This document shows, piece after piece, positions 11,601 to 19,669 of a stretch of DNA of 64,000 nt (position 1 is the first letter of the stretch; the number at the start of each line of letters is the position of its first letter). Source of the stretch: Owenia fusiformis (lineage: Eukaryota > Annelida > Polychaeta > Sabellida > Oweniidae). The stretch is from the NCBI GenBank assembly GCA_903813345.2, contig CAIIXF020000007.1:14862714-14926713 (forward strand), written 5' to 3'. The notes beneath the pieces are model-generated. The model had not been told where the DNA came from and searched no databases. It saw only the letters and a program-made list of their open reading frames with translations. The position numbers and the translations under genes are program-made.

Positions 11601-14600
11601 CATTTATTTGACCACAAATGTATTTTATTTAGATCAGACTGGAGTATATTGTGAGAGAGTGTAGTATTATCATTATAGGACACTTGAGCATAAATCGAAG
11701 TGTCATCAGCATAAATGAAACATGTGGAGTCTAGAATATCTGGAAGGTCATTTATGTACATTAGAAAGAAAATCGGTCCAAGAATGGATCCCTGAGGAAC
11801 TCCAGAGTTTATGTATCCTATTTGAGACCAGATAGAGAAATCTGAGTTTACTTTTGTTCGTACTCTACGTTCACTTAAGTATGAAGAAAAAAGGTTATCT
11901 ATTTCACATATATTCCGTGTTTTTCATCCTGACCCCCAGGGGCCATGTATGGGGGGACAGGAAAACAGAAATTTTCGCTAATTTTTAGATCTTTCTGAAG
12001 TATAGCTTTATTATACTCAAATGAAAGGCAATTAAGAGTAGATTGCAAATATTGTATCTTTTTTTCTGATTCGAGCCTCGTAAAATTCAAAATGGCCGTT
12101 TAATGTACGATTAAGCAATAATTTTTCGATCCCTTCAAAGTATGGCTATATTATACTCAAATTGAAGGAATTTTGGAGTAGATCACAATTATGGTATTAT
12201 TTTTCAGATTTGTACCTCAGAAAATTCAAAATGGCTGCTTTGCAGGAATTCGCAATTCTAAAATCTAATTTTTTCATTTTCAACCAAAGTAATGAGTATA
12301 ATTGATTGGAATTCGGTAATTTATATTTTGTTCGTTGGGATTTGCTACTCCGCGGAGTTGCCGTTATCTAGTTTTTTATGGAATGTGAAATGTTTTCCCC
12401 TTTTTGTTTATTTCTTTCAAAACGTCATATACAAATCTTTTCTTCTAAAAGGGCTATGATATGCTTCATACTGCTGGTAGGTTTAACACTAATTGGTGAT
12501 ATAAGAAAAAAATATAGTATTACTAATCATACATATTAACATCTTAATGCTACTCAGTTGAAATATGATGGCTTATTATATATTGGCATCATGTTATAAT
12601 TATGAGACTGGGAGTACATGTAATTAGGATCATGTCACAGTAACAGTATGTCAAAGAATAAAAGTGCATGTAAGACAAGTGCTTTATGCCTTGGTCACAT
12701 TTGCTCCGATTTTCACTACGGCGCCTGGGCGATTGAGTATTTTGTTCAAAATTGAATACAATATTGAACAAAACACTCAATCGGCCGGGCGCCGGCCGAT
12801 GGATCGGAGCAAATGTGACCCAGGCATTTGGGATGTTATTATTAACATTGTAGCACCATTTAATTGTTTTTACCTACTTACTTGTAGACTTTTGGACTTT
12901 ATTTTCGCCAAAATTTTGCAATGTTACTCTTATAAAGGTATAGTGAGCTTATTCAGTTGAACATATTCAATTATCCAATGGGTTACTAATATATAGGGAA
13001 TAGGGATACTTTTAGATTCAATGAAATTGATTACCCATTATAATTTCAAGTCGGCAGTTGAGTAAAAATATAAATACCATAGAATCAGAAGAAATGCAGG
13101 TCAAAATATCAAAAGATCAAACTTTTCAAACTTTGCAAAAAAGCTTCCTCACTAAAATCATTCTTTAAAGAGATACCAGACAAATGATTTTGTAATGTGT
13201 GAAAAGAATTTAAGCAAATCACTCATTAAATTGTGCATGATTTAGTGCACTCAAGTATTGTATCCTTGAATTGAATTTAAGCTGCTGCCCTCATTCAAAG
13301 TCTGGAAACAAGACAATAAACATGTATGTGGTTTTTATCATTGATCCAAACTAATACACTTTCTATGTTCTTAGCTTGACCTAAAATAGTGATTTATCAT
13401 TATACCTGAACGATGATTGTCCTTTAGAGGGTACTTACAGCTATTCCAGGCATTATTTTGATAAATAGAGCCAATTTCCGATTACTTAAATGCCATGACT
13501 TTCAGCAAAATTACAGTAAGTTTTATGGCAACAATGCAAATACCTCTGTAATATGAAAATCTATCTATGTCTCAACTGTGAACACCTCTGAAAAAAACAA
13601 AAACTCTTTTATGTGAACACTAGTACAATCACCTACCTAATGCAATCACCCCCCCCCCCCTAAACACTTCTCTTAAATAAACATCTCTCTTATATATTTT
13701 GTAATGTGAATTGTATCTAAAATAAACACCCATTTTATGGGAGAACACATCTAATTTAAGAATACCTCTAATGTAAACACTTCTGATATGATGTGACTCA
13801 AGTTCATATCATAAAATTGTGAACATTGTTGATAAACACCATTCATTCAGCCTTAACTTATGTGTAAGACATCTTTTGAAGCTCAGATCTTTTTACAACC
13901 CAAGGAAATGATATAAGAAAGTAAATTATTTAAGCAGTCCGTGTCCTCGATGTACCTTGGCAATAATACATTGTAATAAGATCGTATTAGTTGTAAGTTA
14001 GATAATACAAAATTAATATTCCTTCGAGACAGTGGGGTTATTAAGTCTGTAAGAGAGTTGTTTACTATTAAATTCTTTAAGGTTGGCATTTAGTGATAGT
14101 GATTTAATTATCATACTACCTGTATTGCATAATACATATACAGTATAATTAGAATTAAGTAATAAGAAAATTTATGACAACATTTTATTCCAGTATTTCA
14201 TGATTCCTTTTTCATGCAGAAAAACTTGCAGTTTTCAAAATATGAAATACTTGTTTATTTATTCAGGTTTACCTGTCCCTGTATAAACAATTAAACTTTT
14301 GTTAAACTATACATCCCAATCATCACATGTGTGATTTATGTATTGCATATAAAGTATTTGTGAAAAGTTACATCACAAAAAATAGACACCAAAATACATA
14401 TACAGTAAAACCTGTGTTTGCGGGATATTCTCTGTACTAGCCAAAATGTTCCATGTAGACAGGGTTCTTTTACATGAAAATCTTAGTTAATGGGACTCTT
14501 CTTTTGTAAACTGTCCCATGTAGTGAGTTGTTCCTTAGAGCCTCTCCATACGAGTATATTCTCTACCATCTCAAACATAATATCTTCCAAAAGATCCATG

Positions 14601-17536
14601 ATATGTTGTCAATTGTTGAAGTTATTCAAGATTTGAAGTGCTCAATTTGCCACAAATGTCTACATGCTTCTTAATAAATAGAAATATGGTAAACACATTT
14701 ATAGAGAAATAAACATGTTATTGTAAGAATCTTTAGTTTTCTTCTAATAAAGTATGCACTAGGGGGATTTTTTAATAATAATCATGACAAAGAATGATAG
14801 GAGCCTATAATATTCTAAAATTGTGCTTTTTGTCATCCAGGAGGCCAGTGAACAAAGAAGGACTGAAGACAATAACCTAACTGAAGCTGTCTATTCTGAA
14901 ATGGCTGAAATGACGATTCTCACCACCCAGCTGATTGTAGAATTTGCCAAAAGAATTCCTGGTTTCACCACGCTGGCCAAGGAAGACCAGATAATATTGC
15001 TCAAGGTATGTCTCATATATGTTGGATGCAAGGCCTATGAGTAGAGTTGAATATTTTTTAAAGTTTTTTTGAATTATGGCATCCATTTTGAATGTCATTC
15101 TGTTTCCCTTTTCATGACAAATTCAGCAAATATTGCTCATGAGAATTTACTTGAGGAATCAGAATTGATATGTTGAGGTAGTAAAAGACATAATTCATGA
15201 AATACATTTCATTTGTATGATGACCTTCTTCATTCTTGTAGATTCAGTGCAGCATTAAGCTTAGTGATATTGATTAATGAAATCAGGTTTAAAATGAGAA
15301 ACTTTTTTAGATTTAAACTTTTGCAATTGAAACTGCCAGTCTTAACATGTTGATTGTTGAGGTTCATTGAATCCAAATTCCAAGTACTTTTCAAACCAAT
15401 TTTTGAAACTTATGGTGAATGTTTTTATCCATTGGTTGTGTTTTTGTATCTCTCTGTATACATATTGTATGGTTAAACATACCTCGGGAAACAGAATGTA
15501 AAAGTAATATAATTATATTTAAGTCACGTCCAGTTTGATCTAGTACAGTGTTACAGTGCAGTATCTATTCAAGGTTAATGAAAACACAGAATGAAATTCT
15601 GTGCTAAGGGCTCATATTCCCTTTTTGTATAAAATAGCAATAACATGTCTGTTTTAAGGCCACTCTTTTATAATATACTTTTATAGTCAAAGTGAAAACA
15701 TATTTCAAATCTGCTGACATCTAGAAAGTGTTTTAAAGATTTATGTTTCTAAATAAAATTCTTAGATTTGGTAGATTTCCCATCTATAGAGCATTTTTGA
15801 TGAAATCATGAAAAGTAAAATGACTACCTATTACTACATATTACTTCCTTTTACTATTGGCGCTTGTAATTATGTCGCAAAGGGAATTTAGATATTCCAT
15901 ATCTTTGGCAATAACTTGTACAGTAATTTGATCTCATTACATCTTAATATTTTTCTCTTATATGGGATGAGACTTTCCAGATTTTCCTATCAATGTTACA
16001 TAAAAAGCGTTCGTTTGTAGACTTCCCTCTTATTTTGTTGCGGCTTCTTTAGTTTCTGCTGTTTTATTAGTTGTCTCATGTCCTTAGAAGGGTCATTATC
16101 TCATTTAGTATTCCCATAAAGCAATCTAAGTCCTTGAATGAAATACTTTGAAGTAGAAAGTCAATAGAATAAACATAGAATATGATAGAAGAAATATTCA
16201 TGTCACATTTATGTTCAAGAGACAAGTTATGATTATATTTTCTGATCTACGAGATCATTCTATGTTACACCAACTGATCTGACTACATGTATATATTTCA
16301 GGATGATACTTTTTAAGATTATCTGGCAAAAAAATTGATGTAAAATATCTCTTTTCAAAGATTTGGAGATTTCTTTGTCTTAAATCTTTTAAAAACTATT
16401 AACATTCATATATTTTATCAAATAGCTCAATATTATTTCAGAAAAAAAATCTTTTTTTAAGTTTTGCTTCTATCATTTCATACTGTTAAGTCTTTCTCCT
16501 CACTTTGAGATAATTGTATTCTACATTTGTGTTCATATTTTAGAAATTCTAATGCTTGTTTTACATTTCAGGGTTCAGCATCTGAAGTTATGGTGCTCCG
16601 GACAGGTCGACGATATGACCTTGAAACAGACACTGTCGTATTTGCCAATGGATCACCAATGACAAGAAATGCTCTGCGATATGCTGGACTTTCAAATCAT
16701 GTAGATTCTATGTATGATTTTTGCCGTAGAATGGCAATGATGAAAATTGACAATGCAGAGTACGCACTCTTGATGGGGATCTCAATATTCTCAGGTATTA
16801 TTGCCTTCTTTGTTATGTGTCACTTCAATTTATCACTTGTCTTACAACAGCCTTCCTGTATATTTGTATATGACATCTCGTATGCTACTCTTATTAGAGT
16901 AGGAAAACTGGATTTCCACAGTCCTACCATTATAGTAGCTACCCAGTTTCTCAATTTCAAATTTTTAAGCTTCAAAAATTATAGAAAAAGGGTTTGTGTC
17001 CAAATCTATTGATTGTCTATAAAGTTACATATCGTAATAAATCAAAAATATTTTAAGGTATTAAATATGAGAATTACAGCCTTCAAATAATACTCTTTGA
17101 AATTAATTGATATGAATATGGATGAGTGTTTCAATAATCTTTATATTATTATAAATATTACATTTCAGAACGTCACGGACTGAAGAATAAAAAGGCAGTA
17201 GAGGATGTTCAGGAAGTTTACTTGCGCACACTAGAACGTTACAGTAAAGTGAAGCATAAAGATATTAAGCAGATATATGCCAAACTTATTATGAAACTAA
17301 CAGATTTACGTGCGTTAAGTGTAGAACACTCCGAAGTTCTATTAGCCCTGAAGGTATCTCGTGGCTCATTCCCACCTCTATTAAATGAATATTTTGACGT
17401 TGATGAGGTTGCTAGGCAACAGGAGGAGAGTCAGGCAGAGGCAGAGGCTGCAGCTTTTGACGTCCACTCCCCAATATCAAATATCTCATCACCTTGCCCT
17501 AGTAACTCCTCTGTGTCAACCCCAAGCTCATTATAG
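2414..17536 (+). CDS. EcR: NR1H nuclear receptor (EcR/LXR/FXR group), 3' part of gene
   Basis: Four exons (2414-2658, 14841-15005, 16572-16794, 17169-17536) join in frame into 333 codons ending at a TAG. Seen: LSEEQC just after where the DNA-binding domain would end; a hinge of about 40 residues; LBD helix 1 region DEQKELIERIVYLQ; helix 3 EMTILTTQLIVEFAK; helices 4-5 EDQIILLKGSASEVMVLRTGRRYD; helix 12 PPLLNEYFDV; then a Ser-rich tail of about 45 residues. Known of the family: NR1H receptors bind sterols, bile acids or ecdysteroids, pair with RXR/USP and activate transcription in the nucleus. Inferred: this is the invertebrate NR1H orthologue usually annotated as EcR, although its helix 11 is closer to LXR. 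The DNA-binding domain is outside the window. The first intron is 12.2 kb and full of transposons. Confidence 0.93.
3056..3212 (+). mobile_element. Helitron-like 3' terminal fragment
   Basis: It ends with AGTTCGATGGGATTTGCTCC, a degraded hairpin region, and GCTGTTATCTAG, the same 3' terminus as the complete element ending at 12371. The next base is T. The GGCCATTTTGAAAAGTGGCC stretch to its left belongs to the family body. The 5' end is not found; the segment at 2930-3040, rich in CG and TACG, may be part of it. Confidence 0.55.
3290..3445 (-). repeat. Interspersed repeat, pairs with 46435-46570
   Basis: Read on the minus strand this contains GGGGTGAACATTTGACAATT and TGCTCAGAATCGTGAAAAAT. 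A diverged plus-strand copy is at 46435-46570 (GGGTTCACTTTTGACAACTT, TGCTCAGAATGGTGAAAAAC). No terminal structure was recognised. Confidence 0.45.
3640..4861 (-). mobile_element. Helitron-like element with 135-bp internal array
   Basis: The right end is the family 5' terminus: read on the minus strand, TTA|TCCCATCGAACGAAGTTCGG. Internally, GTGTCATTAGACAGTG recurs at 3827, 3962, 4097, 4232 and 4386, giving a tandem unit of 135 bp with a longer last one. Every unit carries AAAATGGC(C/G)GCCATTTT-type palindromes. A (GGAC)n run fills 4757-4822. The 3' hairpin and CTAG terminus are missing on the left, so the copy is truncated or fused there, and the left border is approximate. Confidence 0.7.
4862..5695. 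other. Intron stretch without recognised feature
   Basis: No supported gene. An open frame at 4924-5193 includes a short direct repeat (CGATGGAACACTCGATGGAA) but has no family similarity that I recognise. Confidence 0.6.
5710..6627. mobile_element. Fold-back inverted-repeat element flanked by TA
   Basis: The left end is TA|CAGGGTGTTCAAAAAAATA and the right end TTTTTTAACACCCTG|TA. Most of the element is a long imperfect palindrome: AACCCAAAGAAATCGCTATA near 5732 recurs inverted near 6590, and the CAATAAAACCGAATTACTTT region near 6090 recurs inverted near 6390. The left arm also carries an internal direct duplication (AGGAGACTGTGTATGTATAG near 5803 and 5970). AGCGGGCAGATATA just outside the left end is mirrored outside the right end, so an older palindrome may surround it. 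No transposase is seen. Confidence 0.8.
6650..8480. other. Intron stretch without gene
   Basis: AT-rich. A short block at 7495-7545 (CATGACATGTGACCTGGTTT) recurs inverted at 34485-34530. Degenerate GGCCACT-type repeat is visible around 8210-8360. No exon is supported. Confidence 0.6.
9059..9640 (-). pseudogene. LINE C-terminal zinc-knuckle region fragment
   Basis: The open frame encodes GLRTQRQYIIPASASSKF, then IKIWIPIPVQIKNKETKSQF, and near its end CPCGFRNQTKVHYLLDCPLT. That last motif is the Cys-x-Cys…His-x4-Cys knuckle typical of jockey/CR1/L2-like ORF2 C-termini, and is followed by about 60 residues to a stop. It belongs to the same element as the RT fragment at 11027-11893. About ten N-terminal residues come from junction sequence. 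Confidence 0.85.
9640..11026. mobile_element. 1.4-kb segment inserted in the LINE
   Basis: It separates the two parts of the LINE frame, which elsewhere would be nearly continuous (…AYHTTLP and then GLRTQRQYIIP). The contents are AT-rich and unrecognised. The 12-mer CACTACCCTACC at 9626-9637 is perfectly inverted at 11043-11054, one copy at each junction. TACAGGGAGC (9927) and GCTCCCTGTA (10779) are a second inverted pair. No target duplication is clear. Confidence 0.5.
11027..11893 (-). pseudogene. LINE reverse transcriptase, palm and thumb fragment
   Basis: Translation on the minus strand gives YLSERRVRTKVNSDFSIWSQ, then GVPQGSILGPIFFLMYINDL (RT block 4) and FIYADDTSIYA, the catalytic YADD box. 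Thumb motifs such as HKHLGIILDEHLNFEEHI follow. A stop codon lies between block 4 and its upstream part at about 11790, and the frame ends at 11027 where the foreign insert begins. RT blocks 1-3 are largely missing. It is a dead copy of an element that once copied itself by target-primed reverse transcription. Confidence 0.88.
12686..12827. mobile_element. Palindromic MITE, 142 bp
   Basis: A nearly perfect palindrome. The left arm reads ATGCCTTGGTCACATTTGCT through GATTGAGTATTTTGTTCAA and the right arm mirrors it through TCGGAGCAAATGTGACCCAG, with a short centre around 12750. A related, more diverged copy is at 19012-19168. Confidence 0.85.
12830..14400. other. Intron stretch without gene
   Basis: AT-rich. 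A poly-C run occurs at about 13649. Repeated TGAACAC/TAAACAC words at 13575-13790 look like a worn relative of the TACAGTAAAACCTGT MITE family. An open frame at 13883-14089 (minus) is unrecognised and probably chance. Confidence 0.55.
14401..14545 (+). mobile_element. MITE fragment, TACAGTAAAACCTGT family
   Basis: Starts TACAGTAAAACCTGTGTTTG, like the complete copies at 23695 and 49570, but the matching right end (ACAGGTTTCACTGTA) is not found. The copy is truncated or decayed and its right border is approximate. Confidence 0.55.
14841..15005 (+). CDS. EcR: NR1H exon: LBD helices 2-4
   Basis: The acceptor is CATCCAG at 14840 and the donor AAG|GTATGT at 15006; the exon is 55 codons in phase 0-0. 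It encodes EASEQRRTEDNN, then EMTILTTQLIVEFAKRIPGF and EDQIILLK, the nuclear-receptor LBD signature of helix 3 to helix 4. Both helix-3 threonines that contact ecdysteroid in insect EcR (in MTILT) are kept, as is the lysine of FAKRIPGF used for the coactivator charge clamp. Confidence 0.95.
15006..16571 (+). other. EcR: NR1H intron, no other feature seen
   Basis: An AT-rich intron bounded by GTATGT and TTTACATTTCAG. I see no repeat family, exon or RNA gene in it. Confidence 0.8.
16572..16794 (+). CDS. EcR: NR1H exon: LBD helices 5-8
   Basis: The acceptor is ACATTTCAG at 16571 and the donor TCAG|GTATTA at 16795. It has 74 codons plus one base, which is the G of a Glu codon completed by the next exon. 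It encodes SEVMVLRTGRRYD (helix 5, with the Arg used for ligand contact in EcR), VVFANGSPMTRNALRYAGL (beta-turn and helix 6) and DNAEYALLMGISIFS (helix 8). Aligned by eye to insect EcR, the helix-6 ligand tyrosine position is a leucine (RNALRYAG here for RDNYRKAG). Confidence 0.95.
16795..17168 (+). other. EcR: NR1H intron, no other feature seen
   Basis: A short AT-rich intron (374 bp) bounded by GTATTA and TTACATTTCAG. Reading through the donor continues an open frame to 17012, but that sequence has no receptor similarity. Confidence 0.85.
17169..17536 (+). CDS. EcR: NR1H last exon: LBD helices 9-12 and C-terminal tail
   Basis: The acceptor is TACATTTCAG at 17168; the first two bases complete Glu (IFS-ERHGLK). 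The exon runs through KKAVEDVQEVYLRTLERY (helix 9-10) and LTDLRALSVEHSEVLLALKV (helix 11) to SFPPLLNEYFDVDEV (helix 12), and stops at TAG 17534-17536. The AF-2 core LLNEYF keeps the pattern hydrophobic-hydrophobic-x-Glu-hydrophobic-hydrophobic. The helix-11 HSE motif is the one LXR and FXR use for the His-Trp activation switch, but the helix-12 Trp of EcR, LXR and FXR is Phe here. A tail of about 45 Gln/Glu/Ala then Ser/Pro-rich residues follows helix 12. Confidence 0.95.
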
Positions 17537-18077
17537 TCACTGGAACACTTGATGTGTGACTCTGAACGTCATCTCAGGGCTTGAATTAAGTGGGACTTAC
17601 TATGGCTTTTAAATGGCAGCTAGTCCCATGTTTCAGGCACATAAAGCCAGCTAAGTTTCTAAATGCGGGTAGGCCCTTAAAAACCACCTTTCTCCAGGCC
17701 TTTGAGGAGCTACTTAACAAGAGGCATATTGTATTCATCGATGTATGAGATTTCTGTACAACATAAGACTACATGTACATACATATGGAACTGAACTAAT
17801 TGTCTGTTAAGGATAAATAGCATAACTTTGAACACCAGCACATTGATAAATCCCCATATTCAACCATACTTTATGCTCTGTTAAACCCTTACTGGCAAAC
17901 CATATCAAGGATTACCAAGTTTATATAGCCACAACAGCTGAATGGAAGTCCCAGAAAGAACTTGAGAAATTGAGTTTTAAATAAATTTGGAAAGAAAATG
18001 AAATGAAAAGTGGAGGAAGTGTTCTCAGGTTTCTATAAGGTGGCATACTGGCATATGCGGACACCTGACATTTGTCT
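17537..18077 (+). other. EcR: Presumed 3' UTR and downstream flank of the NR1H gene
   Basis: Non-coding sequence after the stop codon. The first plausible polyadenylation hexamer is AATAAA at 17980. No other gene is seen. Confidence 0.5.
17980..17985 (+). terminator. EcR: Candidate polyadenylation signal AATAAA
   Basis: A perfect AATAAA about 445 bases after the NR1H stop codon. This hexamer is common by chance in AT-rich DNA, so the call rests only on position. Confidence 0.3.
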
Positions 18078-18266
18078 GCAATGTGACATAACATTGGCCT
18101 GTAATGTGACATAACATTGGCTTCAATGTGACATGACATTGGCCTGCAAAGTGACATAATATTGGTCTGCAATGTGACATAACATTGGCTTCAATGTGAC
18201 ATGACATTGGCCTGCAATGTGACATAACATTGGCTTCAATGTGACATGACATTGGCCTAATTTGAC
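18078..18266. repeat. 22-bp tandem repeat, about 9 copies
   Basis: Alternating variants of an approximately 22-bp unit, AATGTGACATAACATTGGC plus CTG or TTC. The two variants (ACATAACATTGG and ACATGACATTGG) alternate in part, so a 44-bp higher-order unit is visible near the right side. Confidence 0.85.
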
Positions 18267-18341
18267 ATGATACTGGCTCAGAGAGGTGAATGTATATATA
18301 ATTGTTTAACATGTTGTATATATTGTATGATACTCTTGCAC

Positions 18342-18376
18342 CTCCCCCTCCCTCCCTCCCTCCCTCCCTCCCTCCT
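18342..18376. repeat. (CCCT)n simple repeat
   Basis: A run of CCCT/CCTC tetranucleotides on the plus strand, immediately downstream of the 22-bp array. Confidence 0.9.
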
Positions 18377-19011
18377 GTACCTCACAATTGAAAGAACATC
18401 ACAGACCAGGATATACAGGCTTTGGCAACTATATAACACACTAAGCATTCTTGGTCTTTATTAAAAAGACTAAAAGGCTAAACAGTTTACTTGCCCAAGC
18501 ATAACTTACATACATGTATATAATTATAAGGATTGAGCCGGAATTAATACATGTATTACAATGGATAGAAATTGCAACATATGTTCTTTGAGGATAGACT
18601 ACATGGCTTAGCTGTCTCCATTTAAGAATTGAAGTTCTCCCTATTGATATGTGGCTGAATTTGAACAGCTGAATTGAAATTTTTTCTCTAGGGGACAAAA
18701 GCTGCATCCAGGCTGATTCAGAGTGGAATGAGATAATTAATGAAGTAGAAATCCCTCAGGGGTAATCTCCAAAATGTTACGTACTACTTCTAAACATAGA
18801 TCATTTATAAATGCCTCACTCCCCACTTGCGGTAATTTTGGAAGTGGGAAATTTATTTTGTGGGCTCTCAACAATGTTTTTTTACTTTTGAATTAACAAA
18901 TTGGCCCAACAAAATAGATTAGATGTAGAATGTTTATATACATCCACCCGGTCTTTAATAATATGATTTTATAGAGATGGATATCCTCTAAAATTAACAG
19001 TCACAACTAAT

Positions 19012-19168
19012 GCCCCGGTCACATTTGATCTGCTGCTATATGGCGGCCATAGCTTCCCAAAATTGTCAGAAACGTGCAGCTTTAAATAAAGGGATAAGCA
19101 GTATGATGTAGATTTTAAATATCGATTTTGTGAAGCAACAGCTGCTGTAGAACAAATGTAACTGAGGC
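19012..19168. mobile_element. Diverged copy of the GGTCACATTTG MITE
   Basis: Ends GCCCCGGTCACATTTG and CAAATGTAACTGAGGC form an imperfect inverted repeat that matches the ends of the palindrome at 12686-12827. The interior differs. Confidence 0.6.
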
Positions 19169-19407
19169 TTTACTGTTAAAAAAATAAAATGAATGGAATC
19201 CATCAAAAAATCACCACAAGCCCATGTCTTATTTTTATCCAGAGTTAGGTCCCAGTTGTAAATGTAAATAACTGTGATGCTCAAGTATTAGTAAGATTGT
19301 TGTACAAAATATTATGAACTGAAAACAGTTATTTTGTGATTAGCTGCAGGTTAGCTTACAAATGATGCTTAGGCGCACATGTAGTATATACCTCAGTTTA
19401 GCAAGAC

Positions 19408-19665
19408 CTTAAATACATAATGTATAGGCATCTTGCCCTAAAATATATAATGTATAGGCATCTTGACCTAAAATACATATTGTATAGGTATCTAGTCCTA
19501 ATATACATATTGTATAGGGATGTAGACCTACTATACATATTGTATAAGGATCTAGACCTTAAATACATATTGTATAGGGATCTAGACCTACTATACATAT
19601 TGTATAGCGATTTAGACCTAAAATACATATTGTATAGGGATCTAGACCTAATATACATAATATAA
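19408..19665. repeat. 30-bp tandem repeat, about 8.5 copies
   Basis: TGTATAGG(G/C)A(T) words recur at 19421, 19451, 19481, 19511, 19541, 19571, 19601 and 19631, a period of exactly 30 bp. Because 30 is divisible by three and the unit lacks stops in some frames, long open frames appear on both strands (LYRDLDLKYI and MYSRSRSLYN repeats). These are by-products of the repeat. Confidence 0.95.
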
Positions 19666-19669
19666 ATTG

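Larger units (their letters stand above)
8811..11894 (-). mobile_element. 5'-truncated non-LTR retrotransposon (jockey/CR1/L2-like)
   Basis: Minus-strand reverse-transcriptase pieces end in a poly(A) tail (a T run at 8808-8821 on the plus strand). The 10-bp sequence TTATCTATTT flanks it at 8802-8811 and 11895-11904, a credible target-site duplication. The 5' part of the element, including any endonuclease, is absent. A 1.4-kb foreign segment (about 9640-11026) splits the coding region. Confidence 0.85.
8482..12371 (+). mobile_element. Helitron/HINE-like element interrupted by a LINE
   Basis: The element begins A|TCCCAACGAACGAAGTTCG and ends TTGCCGTTATCTAG|T. Subterminal inverted repeats TCCCAACGAAC and GTTCGTTGGGA are present. 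A perfect 12-bp palindrome ACTCCGCGGAGT (12347-12358) sits 9 bases before the terminal CTAG. A TC start, a 3' hairpin, a CTAG end and insertion between A and T are Helitron hallmarks. A (CCGT/CTGT)n run near 8520-8590 matches the GGAC run of the minus-strand copies. The element's own sequence is 8482-8811 plus 11895-12371, and the middle is the LINE. No Rep/helicase is seen, so it is non-autonomous. Confidence 0.75.
2659..14840 (+). other. EcR: 12.2-kb NR1H intron loaded with transposons
   Basis: The intron begins GTGAGT and ends TTTTTGTCATCCAG. It holds Helitron-like pieces, a fold-back element (5710-6627), a LINE nested in a Helitron-like element (8482-12371), a palindromic MITE (12686-12827) and a MITE fragment (14401). 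The stretches 4862-5695, 6650-8480 and 12830-14400 show no exon or gene that I can support. A degenerate piece of the GGCCATTTT-type repeat is visible near 8200-8360. Confidence 0.85.

Noticed and set aside
12664-12960. 98-codon plus-strand frame
   Set aside because: It spans the palindromic MITE at 12686-12827 and ends in plain intron, so it is a repeat-derived frame.
15006-15044. Continuation of the NR1H exon past LLK
   Set aside because: AAG|GTATGT is a donor at the conserved junction, and the next exon begins GSASEVMVLR as the family requires.
16795-17012. Open frame running past IFS in the third NR1H exon
   Set aside because: TCAG|GTATTA is the donor; the following exon restores ERHGLK of helix 8-9.
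19398-19665. Paired plus and minus frames with YRDLDLKYI / SRSLYNMY repeats
   Set aside because: A product of a 30-bp tandem repeat whose period is a multiple of three.
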